Assembly (NCBI GenBank): GCA_964501925.1
Contig: CAZCTM010000008.1
Span: 1-64,000 of the forward strand
Length of the DNA stretch: 64,000 nucleotides
Direction: 5' to 3'
Origin: CAYLYU01 sp964501925
GTDB taxonomy: Bacteria > Pseudomonadota > Zetaproteobacteria > Mariprofundales > Mariprofundaceae
Position numbers and translations under genes: made by a program. Below are positions 35,253 to 44,794 of this stretch, one piece after another. The notes below the pieces were generated by a model that saw only the letters and a program-made list of their open reading frames with translations, was not told the DNA's origin and searched no databases. Each line of letters opens with the position of its first letter. Position 1 is the stretch's first letter.

Positions 35253-36395
35253 TCACCCTTTCAGAAAATTGCGAATCCGGCGTATACCTTCCTGAAGATT
35301 CGTCAAGCTGTTGGCATAGGATATCCGCAGGTGCTGCCCGGCCCTGTATACCCCGAAATCCTCACCGGGTGTGAGGGCAACACCCCCTTCTTCCAGCAGC
35401 CTCCAGCAAAAGTCGCGTGAGTCATCCGTCAGTCCGGAGACATTCGCGTAGATATAAAAGGCACCCTCTGGCTCGACCACGATCTCAAAACCAAGGGCGG
35501 GCAGTTCGGAAAGGAGATATCGCCTGCGTCGATCATATTCCAGACGCATTCGCTCCACCTCATCGTCGGCCAGGAGCGCCTGGATGGCAGCATGCTGGGA
35601 CAGGGTAGGGGCAGCGATAAAGATATTCTGCATCACTCGCCGGCAGGGATCGACCAGCTCTTCGGGCACAATCACCCAGCCAATTCGCCAGCCGGTCATG
35701 GCCCAGCGCTTGGAAAAACCGTTGACGACAATGGCATCCTCATCGCAGGAAAGGGCGCAGATCGCCTTCTCTCCATAGGTCAGGCCATGATAGATCTCAT
35801 CGGAGATCAGGTATCCGCCCCGTTGCCTGCACCCCGCAGCCAGAGCTGCAAGCTGTTTCTTTTCGATCAGGATGCCGGTGGGGTTGCCGGGGGAGATCAC
35901 AAGGGCGGCACGGGTCTTGCTGGTCCAGAACTTTTCGAGGTGATCGACATCCAGATGATAGCGGGAGTCCGGACCGACAGGAATATTGACGGGATTTCCT
36001 CCTGCCAAACGAACAAAATTGCGCTGGCAGGGATAGCCCGGGTCGGAAAGAAGGACCGACTCTCCTGCCTCCAGGAGAACGCTGTACAGGAGACTGAAAG
36101 CCCCCGATGTCCCCGGCGTAACAAGAATCCGGTCGCTCTCGAGTGACAACCCGTATTCCCGCCCGTACCATTCCGCCAGTGCCCGCTGGAGTTCCGGCAA
36201 GCCGGTGGAGGGGGTGTAAAAGGTGTTTCCCTCATCCAGGGCCTTCCTCGCCGCGGCAATCACCGGCGCCGGGGTTGGAAAGTCGGGCTCACCTATTTCC
36301 ATGTGCACGATGTGCCGCCCCTGCGCCTCCAGTTGCCTGGCACGTTCCAGCAACTGCATGACCCGGAAGGGTTCGATAAGATCAATCCGTCGCAT
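35253..36395 (-). CDS. Class I/II PLP-dependent aminotransferase
   Basis: 380 residues, fold-type I. MEIGEPDFPTPAPV, TPSTGLPELQRALAEWY, SPGNPTGILI, SDEIYHGLTYG and the PLP lysine in NGFSKRWAMTGWRIGW are clear. The best-known relatives act on alanine, aspartate or diaminopimelate-type substrates; the sequence does not choose. Stands alone on the minus strand upstream of secA. Confidence 0.85.
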   Translation of the reverse strand: MRRIDLIEPFRVMQLLERARQLEAQGRHIVHMEIGEPDFPTPAPVIAAARKALDEGNTFYTPSTGLPELQRALAEWYGREYGLSLESDRILVTPGTSGAFSLLYSVLLEAGESVLLSDPGYPCQRNFVRLAGGNPVNIPVGPDSRYHLDVDHLEKFWTSKTRAALVISPGNPTGILIEKKQLAALAAGCRQRGGYLISDEIYHGLTYGEKAICALSCDEDAIVVNGFSKRWAMTGWRIGWVIVPEELVDPCRRVMQNIFIAAPTLSQHAAIQALLADDEVERMRLEYDRRRRYLLSELPALGFEIVVEPEGAFYIYANVSGLTDDSRDFCWRLLEEGGVALTPGEDFGVYRAGQHLRISYANSLTNLQEGIRRIRNFLKG

Positions 36396-36443
36396 GACAC
36401 GTACTCTAACCGCAAGCAGACCGAGAAACGAACAGCTTAAACA

Positions 36444-36471
36444 CTTGCATGTCCGGAAGTTTGGCTATAAT
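36444..36471 (+). promoter_or_regulatory. Promoter of the Rof-like gene, possibly giving a leaderless mRNA
   Basis: TTGCAT (about 36445-36450), then 15 bases, then a perfect TATAAT at 36466-36471. The ATG at 36478 is 7 bases after the -10, where transcription would begin. Confidence 0.5.
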
Positions 36472-36477
36472 CAGCCT

Positions 36478-36708
36478 ATGGGAATGTCCTGCAGCATGCA
36501 CGATCAGTTCGAGGCCGCAGCGGTACGCCATCAGCACTGCCGCATTGTCTATCAGGATACCTACGGGGAGCATCATGCAGTCATGGCCATTCCGCTGGAA
36601 TGGCGTATCCTTGATGGAGAGGAGTGGGGGTTTTTCCGCTCGGAGGGGGGAGAGGTGCTGGAAGTGAAACTGTCCGACGTGGTGGCGATCGAGCCCCAGC
36701 CCGCCTAG
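36478..36708 (+). CDS. Rof/YaeO-like protein, putative Rho antiterminator
   Basis: 76 residues. CSMHDQFEAAAVRHQHCRIVY resembles the CDDYDNLELACQHH start of E. coli Rof, and the final EVLEVKLSDVVAIEP matches its ETRELRLDKITSF strand. Rof folds as an Sm-like barrel that binds the Rho primary RNA site and reduces termination. The match is by eye and the middle (LEWRILDGEEWGFF) diverges. Several in-frame ATGs (36478, 36484, 36496) exist and none has an SD. The 3' neighbour is hemJ, 10 bases on. Confidence 0.6.
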   Translation: MGMSCSMHDQFEAAAVRHQHCRIVYQDTYGEHHAVMAIPLEWRILDGEEWGFFRSEGGEVLEVKLSDVVAIEPQPA

Positions 36709-36718
36709 CCTCTTCAGC

Positions 36719-37138
36719 ATGGCATGGTTTGAGGTTTTTCACATCGTCTTCATGGTTTCATGGTTTGCAGGACTGTTTTACCTGCCACGGATCTTCGTCT
36801 ATCACGCTTCACATCCCACTGGTCCCGTGCATGAGCAGTTCTGCGTGATGGAGCGCAAGCTTTACCGCTACATCATGATGCCAGCCATGATCCTGACCAT
36901 CGTATTCGGCCTGGCATTGGCCTATCTGCAATGGGAATACGTGCGTGAGGAACCCTGGTTCTGGACCAAGATGTTCCTCGTGATCCTGTTGACAGGCTAT
37001 CACTTCCACAACGGCTATGTCGTGCACCTGTTCGCGCGTGGCGAGAACAGACGGGATCACAGGTTTTACCGCCTTTACAACGAACTGCCTACGCTCATCC
37101 TGATCGCTGCTGTGATCCTGGTCGTGGTCAAGCCCTGA
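36719..37138 (+). CDS. hemJ: HemJ-type protoporphyrinogen IX oxidase (UPF0093)
   Basis: 139 residues with four membrane helices. WFEVFHIVFMVSWFAGLFYLPRIFVYH holds the conserved histidines, WTKMFLVILLTGYHFHNGY the conserved Lys and His. HemJ oxidises protoporphyrinogen IX in haem synthesis in many Gram-negatives lacking HemG/HemY. Haem demand suits an organism with a Cyc2-like cytochrome. It probably shares the transcript of the Rof-like gene. Confidence 0.9.
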   Translation: MAWFEVFHIVFMVSWFAGLFYLPRIFVYHASHPTGPVHEQFCVMERKLYRYIMMPAMILTIVFGLALAYLQWEYVREEPWFWTKMFLVILLTGYHFHNGYVVHLFARGENRRDHRFYRLYNELPTLILIAAVILVVVKP

Positions 37139-37208
37139 TCCCTACGGCCCCTTTTTCGCAAACCTGCGAACCAGTTCCAGAAGCCTGAACCGTCGATGAG
37201 GCCGTTGC

Positions 37209-37502
37209 CTATGCAGGCAGCAGGCCATTGTAGGTGATCCCATTCCTGGGTTCAGCCATCCAGTCGGCGACCGTTTCCCGCCACTTCAGGTAATGCGGGG
37301 TCTTTTTGTGAGCGGCCGCATCCTCGGCACTGGCGTAGGCCTCATAAAGCACAAACCGGCTTGGATCCTCGGCCGACTGAAGCACATCAAAGCGGCGATT
37401 GCCGGGCTCCCTGACAGAGGCCTCATGATTGGCGCGTGATGCCCGGATGAAATCATCAATGTGATCCTTTTTCACATGGACGTAAACGAGTGTGACATGC
37501 AT
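37209..37502 (-). CDS. Antibiotic biosynthesis monooxygenase (ABM/LsrG-like) domain protein
   Basis: 97 residues from MHVTLVYVHVKKDHIDDF, a small ferredoxin-like barrel. RASRANHEASVREPGNRRFDVLQSAEDPSRFVLYEAYAS closely follows LsrG/YgiN-type proteins that act on quinol-like or autoinducer-2 intermediates. AAGGAG 8 bases before this ATG fixes the start, rejecting 22 residues upstream. Next on the strand after the GpsA-like gene (69 bases). Confidence 0.85.
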   Translation of the reverse strand: MHVTLVYVHVKKDHIDDFIRASRANHEASVREPGNRRFDVLQSAEDPSRFVLYEAYASAEDAAAHKKTPHYLKWRETVADWMAEPRNGITYNGLLPA

Positions 37503-37571
37503 GGCTTTCTCCTTGTCCCCGAGATTGAAGCGATGACCAAGCCTAGCAATTCCACCAGACACGCCCAAACC

Positions 37572-38480
37572 TCAGGCGGCAAAAACGGCATCGAGATACG
37601 ACTGGATCCTTCTGCCCGGATCCTCGGGATGCCGCACAAGCGTGTGGACCAGATTGAAGAGTGGGAAGGCATGACGGTCGAAGAGTGAAAACCTGTCAAC
37701 CATGGCCAGTGTGTGCACCCCTTCACCGCTGATATCTCCGGTCTCACCCCTGGCAAGTTTCCGACCAAGTTCATGATGGTGGGAACCGGCACTGGTAGCC
37801 GTGGTTACCAGATCGCCAAGCCCGGCCAGATGATAGGCCGTAGCCTCTCTGCCTCCCATGGTCTGCACGATGGTGTCCAGTTCCCCGATGGCCTGTACGG
37901 CCAGAAACCCCCGCATGTTGTCGCCAAGCCCCAGCCCATCGGCAACACCAAACAGGATCGCGTAAACGTTCTTCAGGATCACCGCCCAGGAAATACCGAT
38001 AACATCCTCGGTATAACACAGATACAGACGGGTATGGGCAAAGAGGGTCTTTACCCTGTCAAACACCTGAACATCCGAACATGCCATCTGGGCAAAACCC
38101 GAACGGTCGGCGCGAATTTCCTCGGATATCATGGGTCCGTAAAGGAGCCCGTAGGCCTGGTGCGTGCCGAACACCTCTGAAAAAACATCAGCAGCCGTTC
38201 TCCCCCTCTCATCCAGGCCCTTGGCAATGCTGAGGCAGATGCAGCCAGGATCCAGCATGGGAGCCAGTCGCCTCGCCATCGCCATGTGCGGATTGGCGGG
38301 AATACAGAAAAAAACAAAATCACTTTGTCCCGCTGCCCGTTCGAGATGGATGGGTCTCAAGCCTTGTATTGGCCGACAATCCCAGAAGGATAGTTCATGG
38401 TTCCCGGCCAGAAGATGCTCCATGGCATGTCCCATCTCGCCATAACCGATGACCAGTACGCGGAATGGGGCTTCGCTCAT
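37572..38480 (-). CDS. GpsA-like NAD(P)-dependent glycerol-3-phosphate dehydrogenase
   Basis: 302 residues from MSEAPFRVLVIGYGEMG; AAGGAG precedes the ATG at 38480. An N-terminal Rossmann fold (GYGEMG) is followed by a GpsA-type helical domain: SIAKGLDERG, LYGPMISEEI, the catalytic Lys in WAVILKNVYAILFGVADGLGLGDN and YHLAGLGDLVTTATS. The fingerprint GxGxxG is GYGEMG, not the GAGSWGTA of housekeeping GpsA, and the N-terminal domain is short. It may be a paralogue. Divergent from an FGGY kinase of the glycerol kinase type, suggesting a common substrate. Confidence 0.75.
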   Translation of the reverse strand: MSEAPFRVLVIGYGEMGHAMEHLLAGNHELSFWDCRPIQGLRPIHLERAAGQSDFVFFCIPANPHMAMARRLAPMLDPGCICLSIAKGLDERGRTAADVFSEVFGTHQAYGLLYGPMISEEIRADRSGFAQMACSDVQVFDRVKTLFAHTRLYLCYTEDVIGISWAVILKNVYAILFGVADGLGLGDNMRGFLAVQAIGELDTIVQTMGGREATAYHLAGLGDLVTTATSAGSHHHELGRKLARGETGDISGEGVHTLAMVDRFSLFDRHAFPLFNLVHTLVRHPEDPGRRIQSYLDAVFAA

Positions 38481-38595
38481 GATTCTCCTTACATGCACTT
38501 CGGATCCGTTAGAACCTATACTGTCCAGAAGCAAGGTTAGGCTGACTTGCGAAATTGCACCAGAAAAATGGACAACCATGAAGGAAAAGCTGTCA

Positions 38596-40029
38596 ATGAT
38601 CGCCACAACCATCCCGGACACCCCCCTTTTCCTGTGCATAGACCAGGGCAGCCAAAGCAGCAGGGCCATGGTGTTTGACTCCCGGGGGGTCCCTCATGCC
38701 AGTGCCCGGGAGGCAATTTCGACATTCAGACCCAGCGAGGGATACGTTGAACATGACCCGGATGAGATCGTCTCAACGCTTTACCGGGTCATCCAGAGGA
38801 ACCTTCATGACCTGGGAGCCAGGCGCGTCGATGTCATGGCAGCAGGTCTGGCAACACAGCGTTCCAGCATCGTGTGCTGGGACCGGAGAACAGGCCGGGC
38901 CCTGTCGCCCGTCATCAGCTGGCAGGATCGCCGGGCGAGTGACATTCTGGCATCCATCGCTTCCAGGTTTGACGACATAAACAAAATCACCGGCCTGGTC
39001 CCCTCACCCCATTACGGTGCCAGCAAGCTGCGATGGTGCCTGGACCACCTGCCAGGCGTCCGGGACGCATTGGGGGCAGGTTCACTCTGCATGGGACCGC
39101 TGGCCAGTTTCCTCACATTTCGCCTGCTTGCCGAACATCCAGCCGTCGTTGATCCTGCCAACGCCTCCCGGACCCTGCTCTGGAATCTCGGTGAGCTGAA
39201 CTGGGACGGCAGCCTTCTTCGCATGTTTGGCATTCCACCAAAGGCCTTGCCGGGGTGTGTGCCCAGCTTTCACGCCTTTGGTCACCTAGAACTGGGGGAT
39301 GAAAGGATTCCACTGCTTCTTGTTACCGGTGATTTGCCGGCAGCCCTGTTTGCCCTTGGCCAGCCGGAGCCGAATACGGCGTACATCACCATGGGTACAG
39401 GGGCCTTTGTCCAGATACCGACAGGCAATACGCCTCTTTTTTCTTCAAGATTCCTGACCGGAATCGCCCTGCATGATCGTGAAAAGAGCTGTTATGTCGT
39501 GGAAGGCAGCGTTAACGGGGCCGGCAGTGCCATAGCCTGGCTCGAAGAAAAACTCAAGCGGCATGACATCCTGGCCAGGCTTCCTGAATGGCTTGGCCGG
39601 CCGAATGGTGTCCCGTTATTCCTGAACGGAATTTCCGGCCTGGGGTCGCCGTTCTGGCTGCCTTTTCCCGAAAGCCGTTTTATCGGCAAGGGTGAAGCCT
39701 GGCAAAAGGCTGTTAGCGTCGCTGAAAGCATCGTCTTCCTCATTCAGACCAATCTGGACGGCATGAAAGGTGTGGTGCCGCGGGAGCAGATTTGCATCGG
39801 TGGCGGTCTGGCAGATCTGGACGGACTTTGTCAGCGACTGGCGGACCTGAGCGGTCTTCCCGTTCACCGTCCTGGCCTGATGGAAGCCACGGCCCGTGGC
39901 CTTGCATGGCTGCTTGCAGGCCAACCATGTGACTGGCCCGGCGATCATGGCAAGACCTTTTCTCCGCGAACCAGTCATGCGTTAAGGGAACGCTACCGTC
40001 GCTGGCGACACCTCATGCCAAAAAGCTAG
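38596..40029 (+). CDS. FGGY-family carbohydrate kinase, glycerol kinase-like
   Basis: 477 residues from the ATG at 38596, preceded by AAGGAA; upstream in-frame starts are less likely. LFLCIDQGSQSSRAMVFDSRG is the phosphate-1 loop (with Gln where glycerol kinase has DQGTTSSR), GYVEHDPDEI follows, then TQRSSIVCWDRRTGRALSPVISWQDRR, close to glycerol kinase. MGTGAFVQIPTG is phosphate-2 and EGSVNGAGSAIAWL the adenosine region. Phosphorylates glycerol or a similar polyol. Divergent from the GpsA-like gene. Confidence 0.8.
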   Translation: MIATTIPDTPLFLCIDQGSQSSRAMVFDSRGVPHASAREAISTFRPSEGYVEHDPDEIVSTLYRVIQRNLHDLGARRVDVMAAGLATQRSSIVCWDRRTGRALSPVISWQDRRASDILASIASRFDDINKITGLVPSPHYGASKLRWCLDHLPGVRDALGAGSLCMGPLASFLTFRLLAEHPAVVDPANASRTLLWNLGELNWDGSLLRMFGIPPKALPGCVPSFHAFGHLELGDERIPLLLVTGDLPAALFALGQPEPNTAYITMGTGAFVQIPTGNTPLFSSRFLTGIALHDREKSCYVVEGSVNGAGSAIAWLEEKLKRHDILARLPEWLGRPNGVPLFLNGISGLGSPFWLPFPESRFIGKGEAWQKAVSVAESIVFLIQTNLDGMKGVVPREQICIGGGLADLDGLCQRLADLSGLPVHRPGLMEATARGLAWLLAGQPCDWPGDHGKTFSPRTSHALRERYRRWRHLMPKS

Positions 40030-40061
40030 ACTGGCCTCCAATTTCAAATAACGTTCACAGT

Positions 40062-41300
40062 ATGCCACTGATCCGTCCCTTTACTGGCCTGAGGCCGCTT
40101 CCAGATCGCGCAGCCGATCTGGCTGCACCCCCTTACGACGTGCTTAGCAGCAGCGAAGCCCGCAAGCGAGCTGTGGGCCATCCATGGAGCTTTCTTCACG
40201 TCTCCAAACCAGAGATCGATCTGCCCGAGGACGTGAACCCATCCGATCCGGAAGTCTATGCGAAAGGCGCCGAAAATCTCCGACGTCTCCTTGATGAGGG
40301 ATTATTGATTCGTGATCAACACCCATGTTACTACCTCTACCGGCTGGTCATGGGAAACCACTGTCAAACCGGCATCGCCGCAGCGGCATCTGTTGAGGCC
40401 TATGATCGCAACCGTATCCGCAGACATGAGTTCACCCGGCCGGACAAGGAAGAGGACAGGGTGCGTCATATCGACACCCTCAATGCCCAGACCGGCCCCG
40501 TCCTCTTAAGCTACCGGCCATCTGAAGAAATCGACTCGCTGGTCGCCAAACTGTGCCGGTCACCCGCGAATGTGGATATCACCCTTGATGGTGTAAGGCA
40601 TACCCTGTGGGTAATATCAGCCGAACAGGACACAAGACAAATCACGGAACTATTTGAGCAGGTGGGTGATCTGTATATTGCCGATGGCCACCACCGGTCG
40701 GCCGCCGCCTCCCGCGTTGCCTCCCTGCGTCGGGCTTCCAATCCCGATCATACAGGTGATGAAAGCTACAATTTCTTTCTCGCCGTCATCTTTCCCTGCA
40801 ACCGATTGCAAATTCTGGATTACAATCGCGTGATCACCGACCTGAATGGCCTGTCCCCGCAATCATTTCTACGGTCTGTGTCCCGATTCTTCCGGATTGA
40901 GCCAGGTACAGAGGCCATAAAGCCGGAAAAACCCGGTGAGTTCGGCATGTATCTGCACGATCAGTGGTACAGGCTGCAGATTCTTGCGGACCACATTCCC
41001 GCAAACGATCCTGTCGCCAGACTGGATGCCAGTCTGCTCAGCACCTATATTTTGGGGCCCGTTCTGGGAATACATGATCTCCGCCGGGACAGGAGGATCG
41101 ACTTTGTGGGAGGTATCCGCGGTCTGGCCGAACTGGAGAAAAGGGTGGATTCGGGTGAGATGACTGTGGCTTTCTCCCTCTTTCCCACCCGCATGGAGGA
41201 TGTCATGGCCGTGGCCGATGCGGGGGAGGTCATGCCTCCAAAGTCCACGTGGTTCGAGCCCAAGCTGGCCGACGGTCTGATATCCCATATTCTTGATTAG
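40062..41300 (+). CDS. DUF1015 family protein
   Basis: 412 residues. The family hallmark PFTGLRPLP...AAPPYDVLS near the N-terminus, RHEFTRPDKEEDRVRHIDTLNAQTGPVLLSY and the central ADGHHRSAAAS are all present. The conserved His/Asp residues suggest a catalytic pocket, but no function is established that I can state. Starts 32 bases after the kinase, so probably cotranscribed. Confidence 0.85.
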   Translation: MPLIRPFTGLRPLPDRAADLAAPPYDVLSSSEARKRAVGHPWSFLHVSKPEIDLPEDVNPSDPEVYAKGAENLRRLLDEGLLIRDQHPCYYLYRLVMGNHCQTGIAAAASVEAYDRNRIRRHEFTRPDKEEDRVRHIDTLNAQTGPVLLSYRPSEEIDSLVAKLCRSPANVDITLDGVRHTLWVISAEQDTRQITELFEQVGDLYIADGHHRSAAASRVASLRRASNPDHTGDESYNFFLAVIFPCNRLQILDYNRVITDLNGLSPQSFLRSVSRFFRIEPGTEAIKPEKPGEFGMYLHDQWYRLQILADHIPANDPVARLDASLLSTYILGPVLGIHDLRRDRRIDFVGGIRGLAELEKRVDSGEMTVAFSLFPTRMEDVMAVADAGEVMPPKSTWFEPKLADGLISHILD

Positions 41301-41330
41301 TTCCGTACGGATGGAGAGCCGGCTCTGCCC

Positions 41331-41753
41331 ATGAACGATCCCATGAACGATTACTTCTTTTCCTTCACGCTGTACGCCATACCCGCCAATTTCATCGTGA
41401 TCATGTTCTACATCACGGGAAAGGACAAGGTTGGGCTGTTGAAGGGCGAGTATTTTTTTATCTATGTTCCCTGGTTCGGCCTGGTGATCCTCTCCTGGCT
41501 CTTCTTTGACGATATGCAGAAGATCACGGATGAGCTTTCCCTGCAGGCCTTTCTGGTCATTCTGCAATCGGTAGGCTGCGGCATCCTGGGGGGAATGGTG
41601 CTGCTACCCCGCTTTCTCTTCCGGAACCGTATTCACGCCGATTCAAGCCCCCTTGGCAAACTGCGCTTCACCGCGCTCAGTTCAGTGATCATGACGGGCA
41701 TCTACGTCATTACCAGGATTATCCTGTTCACGGGCATTCGCGCCGTTATCTGA
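41331..41753 (+). CDS. Small integral membrane protein, unknown function
   Basis: 140 residues with four hydrophobic segments (about 10-28, 43-60, 74-93, 110-135) and a basic loop FRNRIHADSSPLGKLRFT. No family recognised. The ATG lies 30 bases after the DUF1015 stop on the same strand; an in-frame ATG at 41343 is an alternative. It converges on ppdK. Confidence 0.65.
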   Translation: MNDPMNDYFFSFTLYAIPANFIVIMFYITGKDKVGLLKGEYFFIYVPWFGLVILSWLFFDDMQKITDELSLQAFLVILQSVGCGILGGMVLLPRFLFRNRIHADSSPLGKLRFTALSSVIMTGIYVITRIILFTGIRAVI

Positions 41754-41793
41754 CAAGGTCCGAAACAGGCCTTGCCCTTTTGAACCGGAACCC

Positions 41794-44580
41794 TTACGTC
41801 CCGGCAAGCATGGCGGCATGGGCCGCGGCCAGACGGGCGATGGGCACACGCGGCGCCGAACACGAGACGTAACTTAGCCCGATCTCGTGGCAGAAGCGTA
41901 TGGAATCAGGGTGGCCGCCATGCTCTCCGCAAATCCCGACCTTAAGGTCCGACTTGATCTCGCGTCCCCAGCCTACTCCGAGCTTCATGAGCTGACCGAC
42001 ACCCTTGGTATCCAGCACTTCGAAGGGATTGTTCTGCAGGATACCCGCCTCGTTATACATCGGCAGGAACTTGTTTTCAGCATCCTCCCGTGAAAAGGAG
42101 AAAGTGGCCTGCGTCAGATCGTTGGTACCAAAGGAGAAAAAATCCACCTCCTCGGCCAGTTGCTTGGCCCGCATGCAGGCCCGGACAACCTCGATCATGG
42201 TTCCAAACTTGAAGTTAAGGGGAAAGCCGTAGGTTTCCTCGACCTCCTCCTTGATACGCTCAACATGCTCCTTGACCCGTTTGAGCTCCTGCGCGGTGCA
42301 CACCTGGGGAACCATGATTTCGGGACTCACCTCGATGCCCGCCTTCGTGCATTCGGCTGTGGCCTCCAGCACGGCCCTTACCTGCATGGAGTAGATCTCA
42401 GGAAACGTGATGCCCAGACGAACACCCCGATGGCCGAGCATGGGGTTGATTTCATACAGGGCGCGAACCTTCTTGAGCATCGCCTCCTTTTTGCTGATGG
42501 CATCATCCACCAGACGGGTATCCGCCAGTTTTTCCACCTCGACGGCAAACTCGCCCCCTGCCGGAGGTTTGCCACCGGGATAAAGCAGACTGATGGTATC
42601 CGAAAGGATTTCCATGCCCTGCACCGTGCTGCGGAGATGGCGAAGCTGCTCGAGATCGTTCACCAGTTGCTGTTCGGATGGCAGGAACTCGTGGATGGGC
42701 GGATCCAGCAACCGAATGGTCACAGGTCTGGGGGACATGACGGTAAACAGTTCCTTGAAATCCTCACGCTGAATGGGCAGGAGCCGGTCCAGGGCAATCT
42801 GCCTCTGTTCCTGGGTCTCGGCGACAATCATTTCAAGCACGATGGGCAGGCGCTCCTGCGCATTGAACATGCGTTCCGTGCGGCACAGACCAATGCCCAT
42901 GGCACCATACTTGATGGCCCGTTTGGCATCATCCGGTGTATCCGCATTCGCCATCACCTTGAGACGCGCTTCCTCATCGGCCCATTTCAGCAGCGTCACC
43001 AGCTCATTGGAGAAATCGGCCTCGACCATGGGCACTTCACCCAGATAAACGTTTCCCGTCGTACCATCAATGGTGATCAGATCACCTTCCTTGATGGTCG
43101 TATCGCCGATAAAGGCCCTGCGGACCTGCACATCCACATGAATACCCTCGGCTCCGGCCACGCAGGGCTTGCCCATGCCACGTGCAACCACCGCCGCATG
43201 GGAGGTCTTGCCCCCACGGCTGGTCAGAATGCCCTGGGCCGCAAAGAAACCGTGAATGTCCTCCGGCTTGGTTTCTTCCCGAATCAGGATGACCCGCTGC
43301 CCGCCCCGGCCCAGGCTCTCGGCCCGGTCCGCATCAAAGACGGCATGGCCACAGGCGGCGCCGGGCGATGCCGGCAGTCCCTGGGCAAGGGGCTCGATCT
43401 TGTCATCGGCATCCAGCCGCGGATAGAGCATCTGTTCCAGATACTCCGGATTGATGCGCAAAAGGGCCTCACGCCTGGAAATCAGGCCTTCCTTTTCCAT
43501 TTCCACCGAGGTGCGCACCATGGCAGTGGCATTCATCTTGCCGTTGCGGGTCTGGAGACAGTAGAGCGTACCCTTTTCAATGGTGAACTCAAAGTCCTGT
43601 ACTTCTCTGTAATGCCTCTCCAGCTTGTCCCTCAGCTCCAGCAGTTGCTGATAGATTTCGGGCATTTCCTCGGCCATGCTGTCGATGGGTTTGGGGGTTC
43701 GAACACCGGCAACCACATCCTCACCCTGGGCATTCACCAGATATTCGCCAAACAGCTTATTCTCACCCGTGTCCGGATAACGGGTGAAGGCAACGCCGGT
43801 CCCGGAATCATTTCCACGGTTGCCAAACACCATGGTACAGATGTTGACGGCCGTGCCATTGGCCATCTCCGGGGTGATGTTGAATTCGCGCCGGTAATCC
43901 ACCGCACGCTTGCCCATCCATGAGTTGAACACCGCCTTGATGGCGATCTCCAGCTGTTCATAGGGGTCCTCCGGAAACCGCTTGCCGGTTTCCCGCTCCA
44001 CAACAGCAAGGAAGCGGTCACATATCTCCTTCAAATTGTCCGCCGAAAGCCCCACGTCTTCGGTCACATGGGCCTTCTGCTTGACCTCTTCGAATTCGGC
44101 GTCAAACAACTCGTCAGGAATGCCGAGCGCAACCTTGCCGAACAACTGGATGAAACGCCGGTAGGCATCATAACCAAAGCGCTCATCCCCCGTCTGCCTG
44201 ATCTCTCCCGCCAGCGTGGTGGAGTTCAACCCCAGATTGAGAATGGTATCCATCATACCCGGCATGGACATAGCGGAACCTGAGCGGACCGAGACCAGGA
44301 GCGGGTTCTCGGCATCCCCGAACCCCTTGCCGGTGGCCTTTTCCAGGGCGCGCATCTGGGCGCGAACCTGATCCATCAATCCCGACGGAAGTGTCCTGGT
44401 AGGGGAATCCAGATAGGCCAGACACGCCTCCGTGCTGATCACAAACCCGGGCGGCACATTGAGACCAATCTGGGTCATCTCACACAGATTGGCTCCCTTG
44501 CCCCCCAGAAGATGCTTGTTCTTGCCATCACCTTCCTGAAAGGAGAAGACATATTTGTGTTCGGATGTGTTGTTTCCCAT
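41794..44580 (-). CDS. ppdK: Pyruvate, phosphate dikinase
   Basis: 928 residues, full length. Converts pyruvate + ATP + Pi to PEP + AMP + PPi reversibly. N-terminal ATP-grasp (KHLLGGKGANLCEMTQIGL, VSVRSGSAMSMPGMMDTILNLGLN), the phospho-His domain GGKTSHAAVVARGMGKPCV and the C-terminal PEP/pyruvate barrel (GLCRTERMF, FSFGTNDLTQ, GICGEHGG) are complete. The LGLN and GGK motifs separate it from PEP synthase. With PckA it gives two routes to PEP. Confidence 0.97.
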   Translation of the reverse strand: MGNNTSEHKYVFSFQEGDGKNKHLLGGKGANLCEMTQIGLNVPPGFVISTEACLAYLDSPTRTLPSGLMDQVRAQMRALEKATGKGFGDAENPLLVSVRSGSAMSMPGMMDTILNLGLNSTTLAGEIRQTGDERFGYDAYRRFIQLFGKVALGIPDELFDAEFEEVKQKAHVTEDVGLSADNLKEICDRFLAVVERETGKRFPEDPYEQLEIAIKAVFNSWMGKRAVDYRREFNITPEMANGTAVNICTMVFGNRGNDSGTGVAFTRYPDTGENKLFGEYLVNAQGEDVVAGVRTPKPIDSMAEEMPEIYQQLLELRDKLERHYREVQDFEFTIEKGTLYCLQTRNGKMNATAMVRTSVEMEKEGLISRREALLRINPEYLEQMLYPRLDADDKIEPLAQGLPASPGAACGHAVFDADRAESLGRGGQRVILIREETKPEDIHGFFAAQGILTSRGGKTSHAAVVARGMGKPCVAGAEGIHVDVQVRRAFIGDTTIKEGDLITIDGTTGNVYLGEVPMVEADFSNELVTLLKWADEEARLKVMANADTPDDAKRAIKYGAMGIGLCRTERMFNAQERLPIVLEMIVAETQEQRQIALDRLLPIQREDFKELFTVMSPRPVTIRLLDPPIHEFLPSEQQLVNDLEQLRHLRSTVQGMEILSDTISLLYPGGKPPAGGEFAVEVEKLADTRLVDDAISKKEAMLKKVRALYEINPMLGHRGVRLGITFPEIYSMQVRAVLEATAECTKAGIEVSPEIMVPQVCTAQELKRVKEHVERIKEEVEETYGFPLNFKFGTMIEVVRACMRAKQLAEEVDFFSFGTNDLTQATFSFSREDAENKFLPMYNEAGILQNNPFEVLDTKGVGQLMKLGVGWGREIKSDLKVGICGEHGGHPDSIRFCHEIGLSYVSCSAPRVPIARLAAAHAAMLAGT

Positions 44581-44794
44581 GACGTTTTCCTCAGTTTGCT
44601 AAAAATATGATAAGCCGGCATTGAATGGCAAAGCGCGACTCAGCCTAAACTCCATTGCAGATAATTCCAGCCCGTTTCGGGATTTCCCAACCATCCCGAC
44701 TGGTTTCGCCAACCCCTTTTCTCCAGAGTGACGATCCATCTGGATCCATCCCATCAACGGGTGACCCTTTGGCATTGGGAGATAGTATACGGAC

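Noticed and set aside
42160..43923. 587-codon open frame antisense to ppdK
   Set aside because: It mirrors a highly conserved, motif-complete ppdK; composition (His/Arg/Gly-rich, few hydrophobic periodicities) is that of an antisense shadow.
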